NCBI GenBank assembly: GCA_947381965.1
Contig: CANCXX010000004.1
Location: forward strand, 1-64,000
DNA length: 64,000 nucleotides
Source: an uncultured bacterium
Lineage (GTDB): Bacteria; Bacillota; Clostridia; Lachnospirales; Lachnospiraceae
Direction of reading: 5' to 3'
In this document: piece by piece, positions 26,326 through 33,990 of the stretch
How the letters are laid out: each line of letters opens with the position of its first letter
How positions within the stretch are numbered: position 1 is the stretch's first letter
The notes under the pieces: model-generated
What the model saw: the letters and a program-made list of their open reading frames with translations, nothing else
Database searches by the model: none
Told to the model about the DNA's origin: nothing
Position numbers and translations under genes: made by a program

Positions 26326-27531
26326 ATGCTGCATAAAAAATATTATGAAGAGCTGCAAAAACAGGAAGCGTTGATTGTCAGGAAAAATTCGCCTGACCAG
26401 AACTTCTACAATGGTGTTTATGAGAAGTATTTATATCCGGTGCTGACAAGGGAGCACGTACCCCTTACCTGGCAGTATGATCTGAACCCGGAAACAAACC
26501 CATATTTTATGAAACGGCTGGGAATTAACGCGGTGATGAATTCGGGAGCCATCTGGCTTAATGGGAAATATTATCTGGTGGCCAGAATTGAAGGGGATGA
26601 TAGGAAGTCTTTTTTTGGTGTTGCGGAGAGTGAAAACGGGGTGGATGGTTTCCGGTTTTGGGATTATCCCATCCAGCTTCCCGATACCTGCCCGGAGGAA
26701 ACCAATGTGTATGATATGCGTCTGACAAAGCATGAAGATGGGTATATTTATGGGGTTTTCTGCTCGGAAAGCAAGGACGCCTCCGTAAAGGATCTTTCGG
26801 CGGCTGTAGCGGCAGCCGGAATTGTCAGGACAAAGGACTTAAAGAATTGGGAAAGACTGCCCAATCTGGTGACATTAAATTCCCCCCAGCAGAGAAATGT
26901 GGTCTTGCACCCGGAATTTGTAAACGGAAAGTACGCTTTTTATACAAGGCCCATGGATGACTTTATAGAAACCGGCTCAGGCGGCGGGATTGGCTTTGGA
27001 CTGTGCGATGATATCACCCATGCGGTAATTGATGAGGAGAAAATGACCAGCATCCGCAGATACCATACGATTACGGAGGCCAAAAACGGTGCAGGTGCAG
27101 TTCCGATTAAGACGGAAAAGGGCTGGATACATATAGCGCATGGCGTCCGCAATACAGCGGCAGGGCTGCGTTATGTTATTTATGCCTTTGCCACGGATTT
27201 AGACGATCCCTCCAAAGTGATTGCGGAGCCTTCCGGACTGCTGATTGGACCAAGGGGCCCAGAAAGAGTGGGGGATGTTTCAAATGTGGTCTTTACCAAC
27301 GGCGCTATCGCAAGGGAAAATGGAGATGTGTTTATTTATTATGCAGCCAGCGATACCCGTATGTATGTGGCGGTAACGACGATGGATAAGCTGATTGATT
27401 ATGTATTCCATACGCCGAAAGACCCGTTGCGCAGTGTGGAATGTGTGGCCCAGAGGTGTGAGCTGATCAGAAAGAATCTGGAACTTTTGGAAAAGGACAA
27501 AGGCGCATGTGAAAGCGCGGAAATGAGGTAA
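26326..27531 (+). CDS. 4-O-beta-D-mannosyl-D-glucose phosphorylase, GH130
   Basis: 401-aa GH130 enzyme, subfamily 1 by its sequence style ([28 protein letters not shown], then [19 protein letters not shown]). It splits mannosyl-glucose with phosphate to mannose-1-phosphate and glucose. The likely proton-donating Asp is D130 in NVYDMRLTK, the position known from characterised members. ATG has AAAGGAG upstream. It follows the 2-epimerase and precedes a second GH130 by 2 bp, which reproduces the mannan pathway described in ruminal and gut bacteria. The product needs a phosphomannomutase, not found here. Confidence 0.93.
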   Translation: MLHKKYYEELQKQEALIVRKNSPDQNFYNGVYEKYLYPVLTREHVPLTWQYDLNPETNPYFMKRLGINAVMNSGAIWLNGKYYLVARIEGDDRKSFFGVAESENGVDGFRFWDYPIQLPDTCPEETNVYDMRLTKHEDGYIYGVFCSESKDASVKDLSAAVAAAGIVRTKDLKNWERLPNLVTLNSPQQRNVVLHPEFVNGKYAFYTRPMDDFIETGSGGGIGFGLCDDITHAVIDEEKMTSIRRYHTITEAKNGAGAVPIKTEKGWIHIAHGVRNTAAGLRYVIYAFATDLDDPSKVIAEPSGLLIGPRGPERVGDVSNVVFTNGAIARENGDVFIYYAASDTRMYVAVTTMDKLIDYVFHTPKDPLRSVECVAQRCELIRKNLELLEKDKGACESAEMR

Positions 27532-27533
27532 AA

Positions 27534-28556
27534 ATGAGTGAAGTAAAAATGATTGCACCAAAAGTAAACAATGTTCCCTGGCAGGAGAGGCCGGAGGGAC
27601 TGAAAGGAGCCCCCATCTGGCGGTATACAGAAAACCCCATTATCGGCAGAAATCCGGTTAAGGGGGTTGCACGGATTTTTAACAGTGCGGTAATGCCTTA
27701 CGGGGATGGCTTTATCGGCGTATTCCGCGGAGAGCAGACCAATGGTGTTCCATATATTTATATGGGAAGAAGCAAAGACGCCATCTGCTGGGACTTTGAT
27801 GAGGAAAAGATTCCTTTTGTGGATGACGAGGGAAACCCCTTTATGCCCAAATATGCTTATGACCCAAGGCTGGTAAAGGTGGAGGATACCTATTACATTA
27901 TCTGGTGCCAGGATTTCTACGGGGCATCTATCGGCATGGCAAAGACCACTGACTTTAAAACCTTTACAAGAATAGAAAATCCGTTTCTGCCATTTAACAG
28001 AAATGCGGTTCTTTTCCCAAGGAAAATAAACGGAAACTTTATGCTGCTCAGCCGTCCTTCAGACAGCGGGCATACCCCTTTTGGGGATATATTTGTCAGT
28101 GAAAGCCCGGACCTTGTCTATTGGGGAAAACACCGTCATGTGATGGGGAAGGGAAGTGAATGGTGGGAGTCATTAAAAATTGGCGGAGGCGCCGCTCCTA
28201 TTGAAACTACGGAGGGATGGCTGTTATTTTACCATGGGGTAAGCGGAACCTGCAACGGCTATGTGTATTCCATAGGCGGGGCGATTTTGGATTTGGAAAA
28301 TCCCTCTATTGTAAAATACAGATGTGAAAACTTCCTGATTACACCGGAAGAGTGGTATGAGGAAAGGGGATTTGTTCCCAATGTGTGCTTCCCCTGCGCC
28401 ACCATTCATGATCCGGAAAGCGGGAAGATTGCAATTTACTACGGATGTGCAGACAGCTATGTGGGCCTTGCCTTTACCCGGTTTGAGGATATTATGGCTT
28501 ATATTAAGGAACATAGCGTGGTGACAGAAGCGGATACGGAAATTGGGATTAGATAG
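27534..28556 (+). CDS. Beta-1,4-mannooligosaccharide phosphorylase, GH130
   Basis: 340-aa GH130 enzyme, subfamily 2 by length and by the opening RYTENPIIGRNPVKGVARIFNSA. It shortens beta-1,4-mannooligosaccharides from the non-reducing end, releasing mannose-1-phosphate. The conserved Asp is D110 in AYDPRLVKVED. It starts 2 bp after the upstream stop, so translation is coupled to the first GH130. No ABC importer or mannanase is adjacent, so uptake of mannooligosaccharides must be by genes elsewhere. Confidence 0.92.
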   Translation: MSEVKMIAPKVNNVPWQERPEGLKGAPIWRYTENPIIGRNPVKGVARIFNSAVMPYGDGFIGVFRGEQTNGVPYIYMGRSKDAICWDFDEEKIPFVDDEGNPFMPKYAYDPRLVKVEDTYYIIWCQDFYGASIGMAKTTDFKTFTRIENPFLPFNRNAVLFPRKINGNFMLLSRPSDSGHTPFGDIFVSESPDLVYWGKHRHVMGKGSEWWESLKIGGGAAPIETTEGWLLFYHGVSGTCNGYVYSIGGAILDLENPSIVKYRCENFLITPEEWYEERGFVPNVCFPCATIHDPESGKIAIYYGCADSYVGLAFTRFEDIMAYIKEHSVVTEADTEIGIR

Positions 28557-28596
28557 GGACAGTATGAGATTGTCCTGTGACAGTTTTTAGAAATTG

Positions 28597-28627
28597 AGGT
28601 GTGAGGGAATGAACCTCACACCTTTTT
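28597..28627 (+). terminator. Terminator of the epimerase/GH130 operon
   Basis: Perfect 10-bp stem AGGTGTGAGG (28597-28606) / CCTCACACCT (28614-28623), loop of 7, then a T run to 28627. Confidence 0.85.
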
Positions 28628-28768
28628 AACAGCAGGCATTTTACCAAAGCTGTTGCGCAATGAATTTTAATTGATTTTTACATTTATCGACTGACTAATA
28701 AATGGTTTTATGGAGCATTTGTTGATAACAAAGTCCTATGTTTAGACAAAATGTTATAAACCTTTTTA

Positions 28769-28797
28769 TTGTAAAGACAGGCGTTTTTTTGTATAAT
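28769..28797 (+). promoter_or_regulatory. Promoter of the Rpn-type nuclease gene
   Basis: TTGTAA (28769-28774), 17-bp spacer, TATAAT (28792-28797), about 69 bp before the GTG start. Confidence 0.6.
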
Positions 28798-28865
28798 TGA
28801 AGTGTAGTAGGAGTAGGCTATATCGTTTTTTTTTGCCACCAATTTTTAGAAATTGAGGTGATAGG

Positions 28866-29717
28866 GTGTCGGATGATACAAAACAGACGCATAAGGTCAT
28901 GGCGAAGCGTAAAGCAAAAGACAGCGTATTTCTTGACCTTTTTCAGAATAAGAGGTATCTGCTAAAACTATATAGAACACTCCACCCAGAGGATGCCACA
29001 GCAACAGAGGACTCGCTTACAGATGTAACAATTACAAATGTAATGACTGATAATCTGTATAATGACTTGGGTTTTATTGTCAATAATAAGCTGATGATAC
29101 TTGTGGAGGCACAGTCAACATGGACAGTGAATATTTTGGTAAGAGTTTTGCTGTATCTGGCGCAAAGCTATCACGAATATTTTCAGCGTACTTGCCAAGA
29201 CTATTACAAAAGCAGGAAAGTAAAAATGCCAAAGCCTGAGCTTTATGTGATTTTTACGGGAAATAAAGGACGGAAACCCGATAAAATATCTTTGTCTAAA
29301 GAATTTTTTGAGGATGCGGATATAGATATTGAGGTAAAAGCAAAGGTCATCTACGAAAGCGATACAGATGATATTATCAACCAGTACATTATTTTCTGCA
29401 AAGTTTTTAACGAACAGACAAAACAGCACGGAATGACACAAAAGGCAGTTACAGAAACAATCCGCATATGCAAGGACAGGAATGTTTTAAGGGAATATTT
29501 AGCGCAGAGAGAAAAGGAGGTTGTGACGATTATGATGAGTTTATTTTATGAAGAACAGATAATGAAATCATTTATCAAAAGTGAACGGTATGATGTTGCA
29601 AAAGAAAAGGCTTTACTTATGCTGCAAAATGGAAAAATCACAGTTGATGAAATTAGTAAATTTTTCCCAGAACTAATTGAAAGTGACATAAAAGAACTTG
29701 AAACCGAGGCTATGTAG
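28866..29717 (+). CDS. Rpn-family recombination-promoting nuclease / PD-(D/E)XK transposase-like protein
   Basis: 283 aa. The N-terminal ~200 residues match the Rpn/PDDEXK_2 family: DSVFLDLFQNKRYLLKLYRTLHP, then LYNDLGFIVNNKLMILVEAQSTW with the E-x-Q core, and LLYLAQSYHEYF. Such proteins are described in E. coli as nucleases that stimulate RecA-independent recombination and appear as phase- or repeat-variable families. The start is GTG at 28866 with GAGGTG 5 bp upstream; ATG at 28899 is a possible alternative. A palindromic repeat begins 3 bp after the stop. Lower-GC, AT-rich codons set it apart from neighbours, suggesting transfer. Confidence 0.85.
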   Translation: MSDDTKQTHKVMAKRKAKDSVFLDLFQNKRYLLKLYRTLHPEDATATEDSLTDVTITNVMTDNLYNDLGFIVNNKLMILVEAQSTWTVNILVRVLLYLAQSYHEYFQRTCQDYYKSRKVKMPKPELYVIFTGNKGRKPDKISLSKEFFEDADIDIEVKAKVIYESDTDDIINQYIIFCKVFNEQTKQHGMTQKAVTETIRICKDRNVLREYLAQREKEVVTIMMSLFYEEQIMKSFIKSERYDVAKEKALLMLQNGKITVDEISKFFPELIESDIKELETEAM

Positions 29718-29719
29718 TT

Positions 29720-29807
29720 AGAGCGTGTTTGAAAAATCATTTCCAACATCTGCACGCGGAAAAACGCGTCCCCACATTTGCTGGGAAGCATTTTTCAAAC
29801 ACACTTT
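29720..29807. mobile_element. 88-bp palindromic repeat, copy 1 (MITE/REP-like)
   Basis: Outer arms GAGCGTGTTTGAAAAAT (29721 onward) and ATTTTTCAAACACACTT at the right end; an inner ACGCG/CGCGT hairpin at about 29754-29769. TA lies at both edges (TA-GAGCG ... ACTT-TA). It differs from copy 2 at 32503 at only two of 88 positions. No coding capacity. It may also terminate the Rpn-type gene. Confidence 0.8.
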
Positions 29808-30118
29808 AGCATAATCGGCAAAACAATTTAATAATAAAATAATAGCGTAAAGGCGTATGGAACAGTAAAATTATAAACCATGCGTCTTTTTGCGCTCAAA
29901 AAGGAGGAACATGAGCGGCAACATTCAGACCACTGCCACAGGGCAGACATGGAACTAACAAACTTTCATAACATTTATCAGGTAAATACCTGTTATTTCT
30001 ATTATGTGGTATATCCTGAATTATTAAAAATAAAAAAGAGTTGGCATCTTATAAGTATAATTATATGTTAATACTGTAAATAAAAACTAATATATAAAGA
30101 AAGTGAGGTTGTTTTTTT
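29808..30118. other. AT-rich gene-free stretch with a tiny ORF
   Basis: Nothing convincing is encoded. A 15-codon frame at 29911-29958 (MSGNIQTTATGQTWN) has an excellent AAGGAGG site 4 bp upstream and may be the start of a gene whose body is lost. The rest is AT-rich DNA leading into the ABC exporter remnant. Confidence 0.45.
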
Positions 30119-30385
30119 GATGAGCCTTTAGCTTCGCTGGATACTATTTCAGGGGATACTTTTCTTAAAAATATAGCTGAATTATGTGATAATAAGTTAA
30201 TTATCATTGCGACGCATCAGCTGGTAATGGTACACAACTTTGACTTAATTATATATATGGAAGAGGGGAAGGTTTGTGAGGCTGGAACACACGACGAACT
30301 AATGAAACAGAATGGAAGGTATGCCTTTGCCTATAGAATTCAGGCTGGTAAATATGATAAATGTATATTAAAAGGCACTGAATAA
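30119..30385 (+). pseudogene. C-terminal remnant of an ABC exporter ATPase
   Basis: An 88-codon open frame without a start codon encodes the end of an ABC ATP-binding domain: DEPLASLD (Walker B and D-loop), IIIATHQL (switch histidine), then YMEEGKVCEAGTHDELMKQNGRYA, the ending typical of fused permease-ATPase exporters. The Walker A, signature motif and membrane domain are missing upstream. It is a truncated relic that ends 51 bp before the permease gene. Confidence 0.8.
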
Positions 30386-30436
30386 AGTATTTAGATAATT
30401 GTTACATATTGCCAATGAACATAAAAGGGAGCAACA

Positions 30437-31602
30437 ATGAAATTATGGCTACAGGAGCTATTAAAATTTGTAAGAGGCAGGGCAATGATTCCGGTTTTCC
30501 TGTTACTGGCTCTAAACATATTTTTTGTTTTTTCAGGTAAAGCTCATCTGGAAAGCTGGAGCGGTGTGGAGGTTTCGGTGTTTCAGGAGCGAATGAAAGC
30601 CCTTTGGGGAAATTCTGTCAGGGAGTATATAAAGGGTGAAGTATCTTTGGAAGAAGTCAGGGAAGTATGTAATACCAATATAAGTACAAAACCAAAAGAA
30701 GAACGTTTTGCCTTTTATCTAAACAGGAAATCCAAAGCACAGCATTCAGGGCGCAGGAATGGGAAAAGAAAAAGATACTTTGGATGAAGGAGGCAAAAGA
30801 GCTTACATCATTTTCGCAGGCATACAGGCAGCGTTATCAGGAGGCGGTAAATAAAATAATAGAAAAGACAGGTGAAATATCCGTTTTTTACTATGCTAAT
30901 TCAATAGAATATCTTATCACTGATGTGCTGGGATGGCTGGGGGCAGCTTTTTTATTTATTCCAATTATCCTTTTAGTGACAGCAAATATTTTTACAAAGG
31001 AAAGGGACGCCGGAATGGAGGAATTGATTGAGGCAGCTGTAAATGGCAGAAGCAGGAATATATTTGCCAAATATTTTGCGGCTGTTGCAGCTGTAGCAGT
31101 ACTGCTTAGTATAAGCTACTGGACCGCATGTATTTTAAGTGTTGTTATTTATGAGGAATGGAGCCTGTTGGGGGCAGGCATCAGATATTTTGGCATAGGA
31201 GGCGGCAAATTTGATGCAGTTCTTTTAACAGATGATAGCGCAATTGATTTCCTTATGACAGGGTATCTGCATTGTATGGTTTGCGGGATTTTTCTGTGCA
31301 GTGTAGTCTGTCTGATATCCTCGCTGATGAAGCATGGCAGTGGAAGTCTGCTTTGTTCAGCAGCGGTTCTCTATACATGTCTGGTTTTGGGAAGCCGCAT
31401 GGAGGGAGGATGGAAGTATTTACTGCCTGGTCTGGGGATGATGGTGACGGAGCTTTATACAGACCTTAATCTGGTAAATCTATTTGGCTTTCCGGTGTCG
31501 GCGCGGGCAATGACGCTTCCTTTTGGCATTGTAATGATGTTTGTCTGTCTGGGGTTGTGCTATTTTATAAATATGCGGGATTACAGGAGGGGTCATAAAT
31601 GA
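30437..31602 (+). pseudogene. ABC-2 type permease broken by a frameshift
   Basis: Two frames cover one gene. Residues 1-~95 come from 30437-30787; the remainder from an overlapping frame whose longest ATG-initiated part is 30784-31602. Alignment by eye with the intact paralogue at 32629 places the shift near 30721-30724: adding one A to the AAA after CT restores LKQEIQSTAF...EWEKKK, matching AYLEQEAGKTVLRMQIWEEKK. The second part holds several membrane segments (ITDVLGWLGAAFLFIPIILL onward). The gene overlaps the ATPase gene by 4 bp (ATGA). It could be a true one-base deletion, phase variation or a sequencing error. Confidence 0.8.
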
Positions 31603-32465
31603 CATTGAAGGTTGCAGGTCTTACGAAAAGATATAAAGAGAAAAAGATATTGGACGGACTTACGCTGGAGGCGGATCAAGGCATCTGCGCAGTGCTTGCG
31701 CCCAATGGTGCAGGGAAAACCACATTTTTCCGCATTCTTGCAAGCGTACTGCCGCCGGACGAGGGAAGGATTTATTTCAATGGGGAAGATATTGATGAAC
31801 TTGGCGGAGGATACCGCAGGATTTTGGGGTATCTTCCGCAGAATCCGGGAATGTATCCCCATTATACAGGCAGACAGTTTTGGGATTATATTGCAGTTCT
31901 CAAAGACGTGGATACAGTACAGGCAGAAAAAAACATAGAAAAATTTTCAAGCATCCTTCATTTAGAAAATGAGTTAAAAAAACCCTTGAAAAATCTCTCA
32001 GGAGGAATGTTCCGCAGGGTTAGCATCGTTGCTGCTTTGATCAATGACCCCAAAGTACTGCTTTTGGATGAACCTTCTGCCGGGCTGGATCCCAAGGAGC
32101 GCGTACGGTTTAAGAATATGCTGAATGAACTGGCGCAGGAAAGAATCATTTTTCTTTCAACTCATATTACTTCTGATATTGACTTTATTTCTAAACGGGT
32201 TATTTTTTTGAAAAACGGGAAAGCAGCGCTTAATGACACGCCGGAAAAATTATGTTCCTGTCTGGAAAATTCAGTTTTTGAGGTGGTAACTGACGCAAAA
32301 GAGGCAGATAACTATAAAAATAATTTTTTTGTTGTGATGGAACAGCAGGAAGGGGATGCGGTAAAAATCAGATTTCTGACAAATAAGGGAAATATGCCCC
32401 GGAAAGAATGGAAAAGCGTATCTCCCACGCTGGAGGATGTATATTTGTCTGTTTATGGTCTGTAA
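31599..32465 (+). CDS. ABC transporter ATP-binding protein
   Basis: 288-aa cytoplasmic ATPase of an ABC-2/BcrA-type transporter. Walker A is APNGAGKTTF (residues about 33-42, Ala in place of the usual first Gly), signature LSGGM, Walker B LLLDEPSAGLD, switch STHIT. The C-terminal ~75 residues are the accessory region usual for such exporters. Start overlaps the broken permease stop (ATGA). The same ATPase would serve the intact permease at 32629. Substrate unknown; two-permease, one-ATPase loci of this kind often export or resist peptides (inference). Confidence 0.9.
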   Translation: MTLKVAGLTKRYKEKKILDGLTLEADQGICAVLAPNGAGKTTFFRILASVLPPDEGRIYFNGEDIDELGGGYRRILGYLPQNPGMYPHYTGRQFWDYIAVLKDVDTVQAEKNIEKFSSILHLENELKKPLKNLSGGMFRRVSIVAALINDPKVLLLDEPSAGLDPKERVRFKNMLNELAQERIIFLSTHITSDIDFISKRVIFLKNGKAALNDTPEKLCSCLENSVFEVVTDAKEADNYKNNFFVVMEQQEGDAVKIRFLTNKGNMPRKEWKSVSPTLEDVYLSVYGL

Positions 32466-32502
32466 AACAGAATTTATCCGGGCAGACAGAGTCTTTTGTA
32501 CT

Positions 32503-32590
32503 AGAGCGTGTTTGAAAAATCATTTCCAACATCTGCACGCGGAAAACCGCGTCCCCACATTTGCTGGGAAGCATTTTTCAAACACGCTTT
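32503..32590. mobile_element. 88-bp palindromic repeat, copy 2 (MITE/REP-like)
   Basis: Same element as at 29720: GAGCGTGTTTGAAAAAT at the left, ATTTTTCAAACACGCTT at the right, inner perfect hairpin ACGCGG-AAAA-CCGCGT, flanked by TA. Only two substitutions separate the copies, so insertion or spread is recent. It sits between the ATPase gene and the intact permease gene. Confidence 0.8.
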
Positions 32591-32628
32591 AAACAGAAAA
32601 TGGTTGATGTATTTTAAGAGGATATTCT

Positions 32629-33804
32629 ATGAGACTTTACAGGCAGGAATTGATAAAAATTTTCAGGCTCAGGTTCTGGATTGTAATAATGGGGATTTTA
32701 GTTTTGAATGGCTTTACAATTTTTTGGTCAAAGGCGAGAGCAGAATCCTATATGGGATGCGATGTTTCTTATTTTAATGAGTGGAGGGAAGGTTATTATG
32801 GAAAGAGCGCGGCAGAGTTTGTTAAGGGAACTGTAAACTATGAAGAACTGAAAGCGTTGTTTCAGTCCGGTTTAAATAATTTATCTCTGAAAGAGAAAAT
32901 GAATGCGTATCTGGAGCAGGAGGCCGGAAAGACGGTATTGCGAATGCAAATATGGGAGGAAAAGAAAGAATGGTGGAAGGCAAACTCTGAAAATCTGACA
33001 GAAATGGAACAGTCATATGATGAACGCTCCATATGCAGGATGGGGGAGATGGCGGATAAAATTGGAGATATTGATTTGCTATATCCATCTTATTCCCTGG
33101 AAATGATTTTTGGAAAGTTTCTGGACTGGATTGGTGTGCCTTTTATTCTTTGCCCGATTGTGCTTTTAATTTCCATGCCTGTTTTTTCAAATGAACATGT
33201 TTCAGGCATGAAAGAGCAGATTGATGCAAGCATAAAAGGACGTAACCCAACCGTGACGGCAAAGTATTTTGCGGCGGTAAGCAGCGTATTTTTACTGCTT
33301 AGCATTGTGTACTGGTTTACAATTCTGGCGGAAACTGCTTTGTTCAAAGACTGGGATTTAATGAAAGAAGGGGCCAAATATTTTCATATATCTGCTTCCT
33401 GGGAAAATTTTCTTCTTACTGACGAAAGCGTATTTCAGATTTTAATCCGGGGTTATTTGGAATGTGTTGTCTGCGGTGTATCTATGTGCAGCGTATTGTG
33501 TCTGCTCTCGGCCCTGATGAAAACCAATTACGGGAGTATGTTAAGCGGAATGGCCTTTGTATATTTTCCGATTCTGGCGGATCAGTATCTATATTCCAAC
33601 TGGAAGTATCTGCTTCCGGGTATGGGAATGATGGTATCACGGGTTTACTCCGATTTTAATTTCGTAAACATAGCAGGCTATCCGGTCCCGGTAAGGGATT
33701 TGATCATACCGTTTAATATTTTGGTGGCAGCTGTTTGCCTGGGTATGTGCCATTTGGTTTACGGGTTTCCTTACAAAAGAAAAATAAATAATGGAAAAAG
33801 ATAA
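32629..33804 (+). CDS. ABC-2 type transporter permease
   Basis: 391-aa membrane protein, intact paralogue of the broken permease at 30437. One hydrophobic segment at about residues 15-33, then an extracytoplasmic region rich in charged residues to ~170, then at least five membrane segments. YGKSAAEFVKGTVNYEELKA and DEQIDASIKGRNPTVTAKYF correspond to blocks in the first permease. It is behind AAGAGGA and ends at a terminator. It probably forms the membrane channel with the ATPase at 31599. Confidence 0.87.
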   Translation: MRLYRQELIKIFRLRFWIVIMGILVLNGFTIFWSKARAESYMGCDVSYFNEWREGYYGKSAAEFVKGTVNYEELKALFQSGLNNLSLKEKMNAYLEQEAGKTVLRMQIWEEKKEWWKANSENLTEMEQSYDERSICRMGEMADKIGDIDLLYPSYSLEMIFGKFLDWIGVPFILCPIVLLISMPVFSNEHVSGMKEQIDASIKGRNPTVTAKYFAAVSSVFLLLSIVYWFTILAETALFKDWDLMKEGAKYFHISASWENFLLTDESVFQILIRGYLECVVCGVSMCSVLCLLSALMKTNYGSMLSGMAFVYFPILADQYLYSNWKYLLPGMGMMVSRVYSDFNFVNIAGYPVPVRDLIIPFNILVAAVCLGMCHLVYGFPYKRKINNGKR

Positions 33805-33807
33805 AGT

Positions 33808-33848
33808 GGCGCGGCCTTCCTGTTTTACCATGGAAGAAGCGCCTTTTT
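33808..33848 (+). terminator. Terminator of the ABC-2 locus
   Basis: GGCGC (33808-33812), CCTTCC (33815-33820), loop, GGAAG (33832-33836), GCGCC (33839-33843), then TTTTT to 33848. Confidence 0.8.
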
Positions 33849-33912
33849 GCTGATATGTTTTAAGTTAAAAATATTTTGAAAATTGATTTCAGGTGCAAAA
33901 CGGTGCAGTTTG

Positions 33913-33941
33913 TTGATGAAGGGGGAAAAATATGTTATATT
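33913..33941 (+). promoter_or_regulatory. Candidate promoter of the chemoreceptor gene
   Basis: TTGATG (33913-33918), 17-bp spacer, TATATT (33936-33941), 50 bp ahead of the start codon. Confidence 0.4.
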
Positions 33942-33990
33942 GTATTCAAAGCTATAAACAGGGGTGTTTACATAGCAGAGAGGATAAGGT

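Larger units (their letters stand above)
28584..28860 (+). repeat. 18-bp direct repeat flanking a 241-bp gene-free stretch
   Basis: TTTTTAGAAATTGAGGTG occurs at 28584-28601 and at 28843-28860. The first copy forms the left stem of the terminator after the GH130 genes; the second carries the ribosome site of the Rpn-type gene. The region between holds a terminator and a promoter only. Confidence 0.7.

Noticed and set aside
26145-26336. 63-codon frame inside the palindromic element, and longer ones on its minus strand
   Set aside because: They run across a nested inverted repeat, lack ribosome sites and overlap the GH130 start; they follow from the palindrome.
29880-30071. 63-codon ORF in the AT-rich gap
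   Set aside because: No ribosome site at its start, low-complexity end, and it overlaps out of frame with a 15-codon frame that has a perfect site; no family resemblance.
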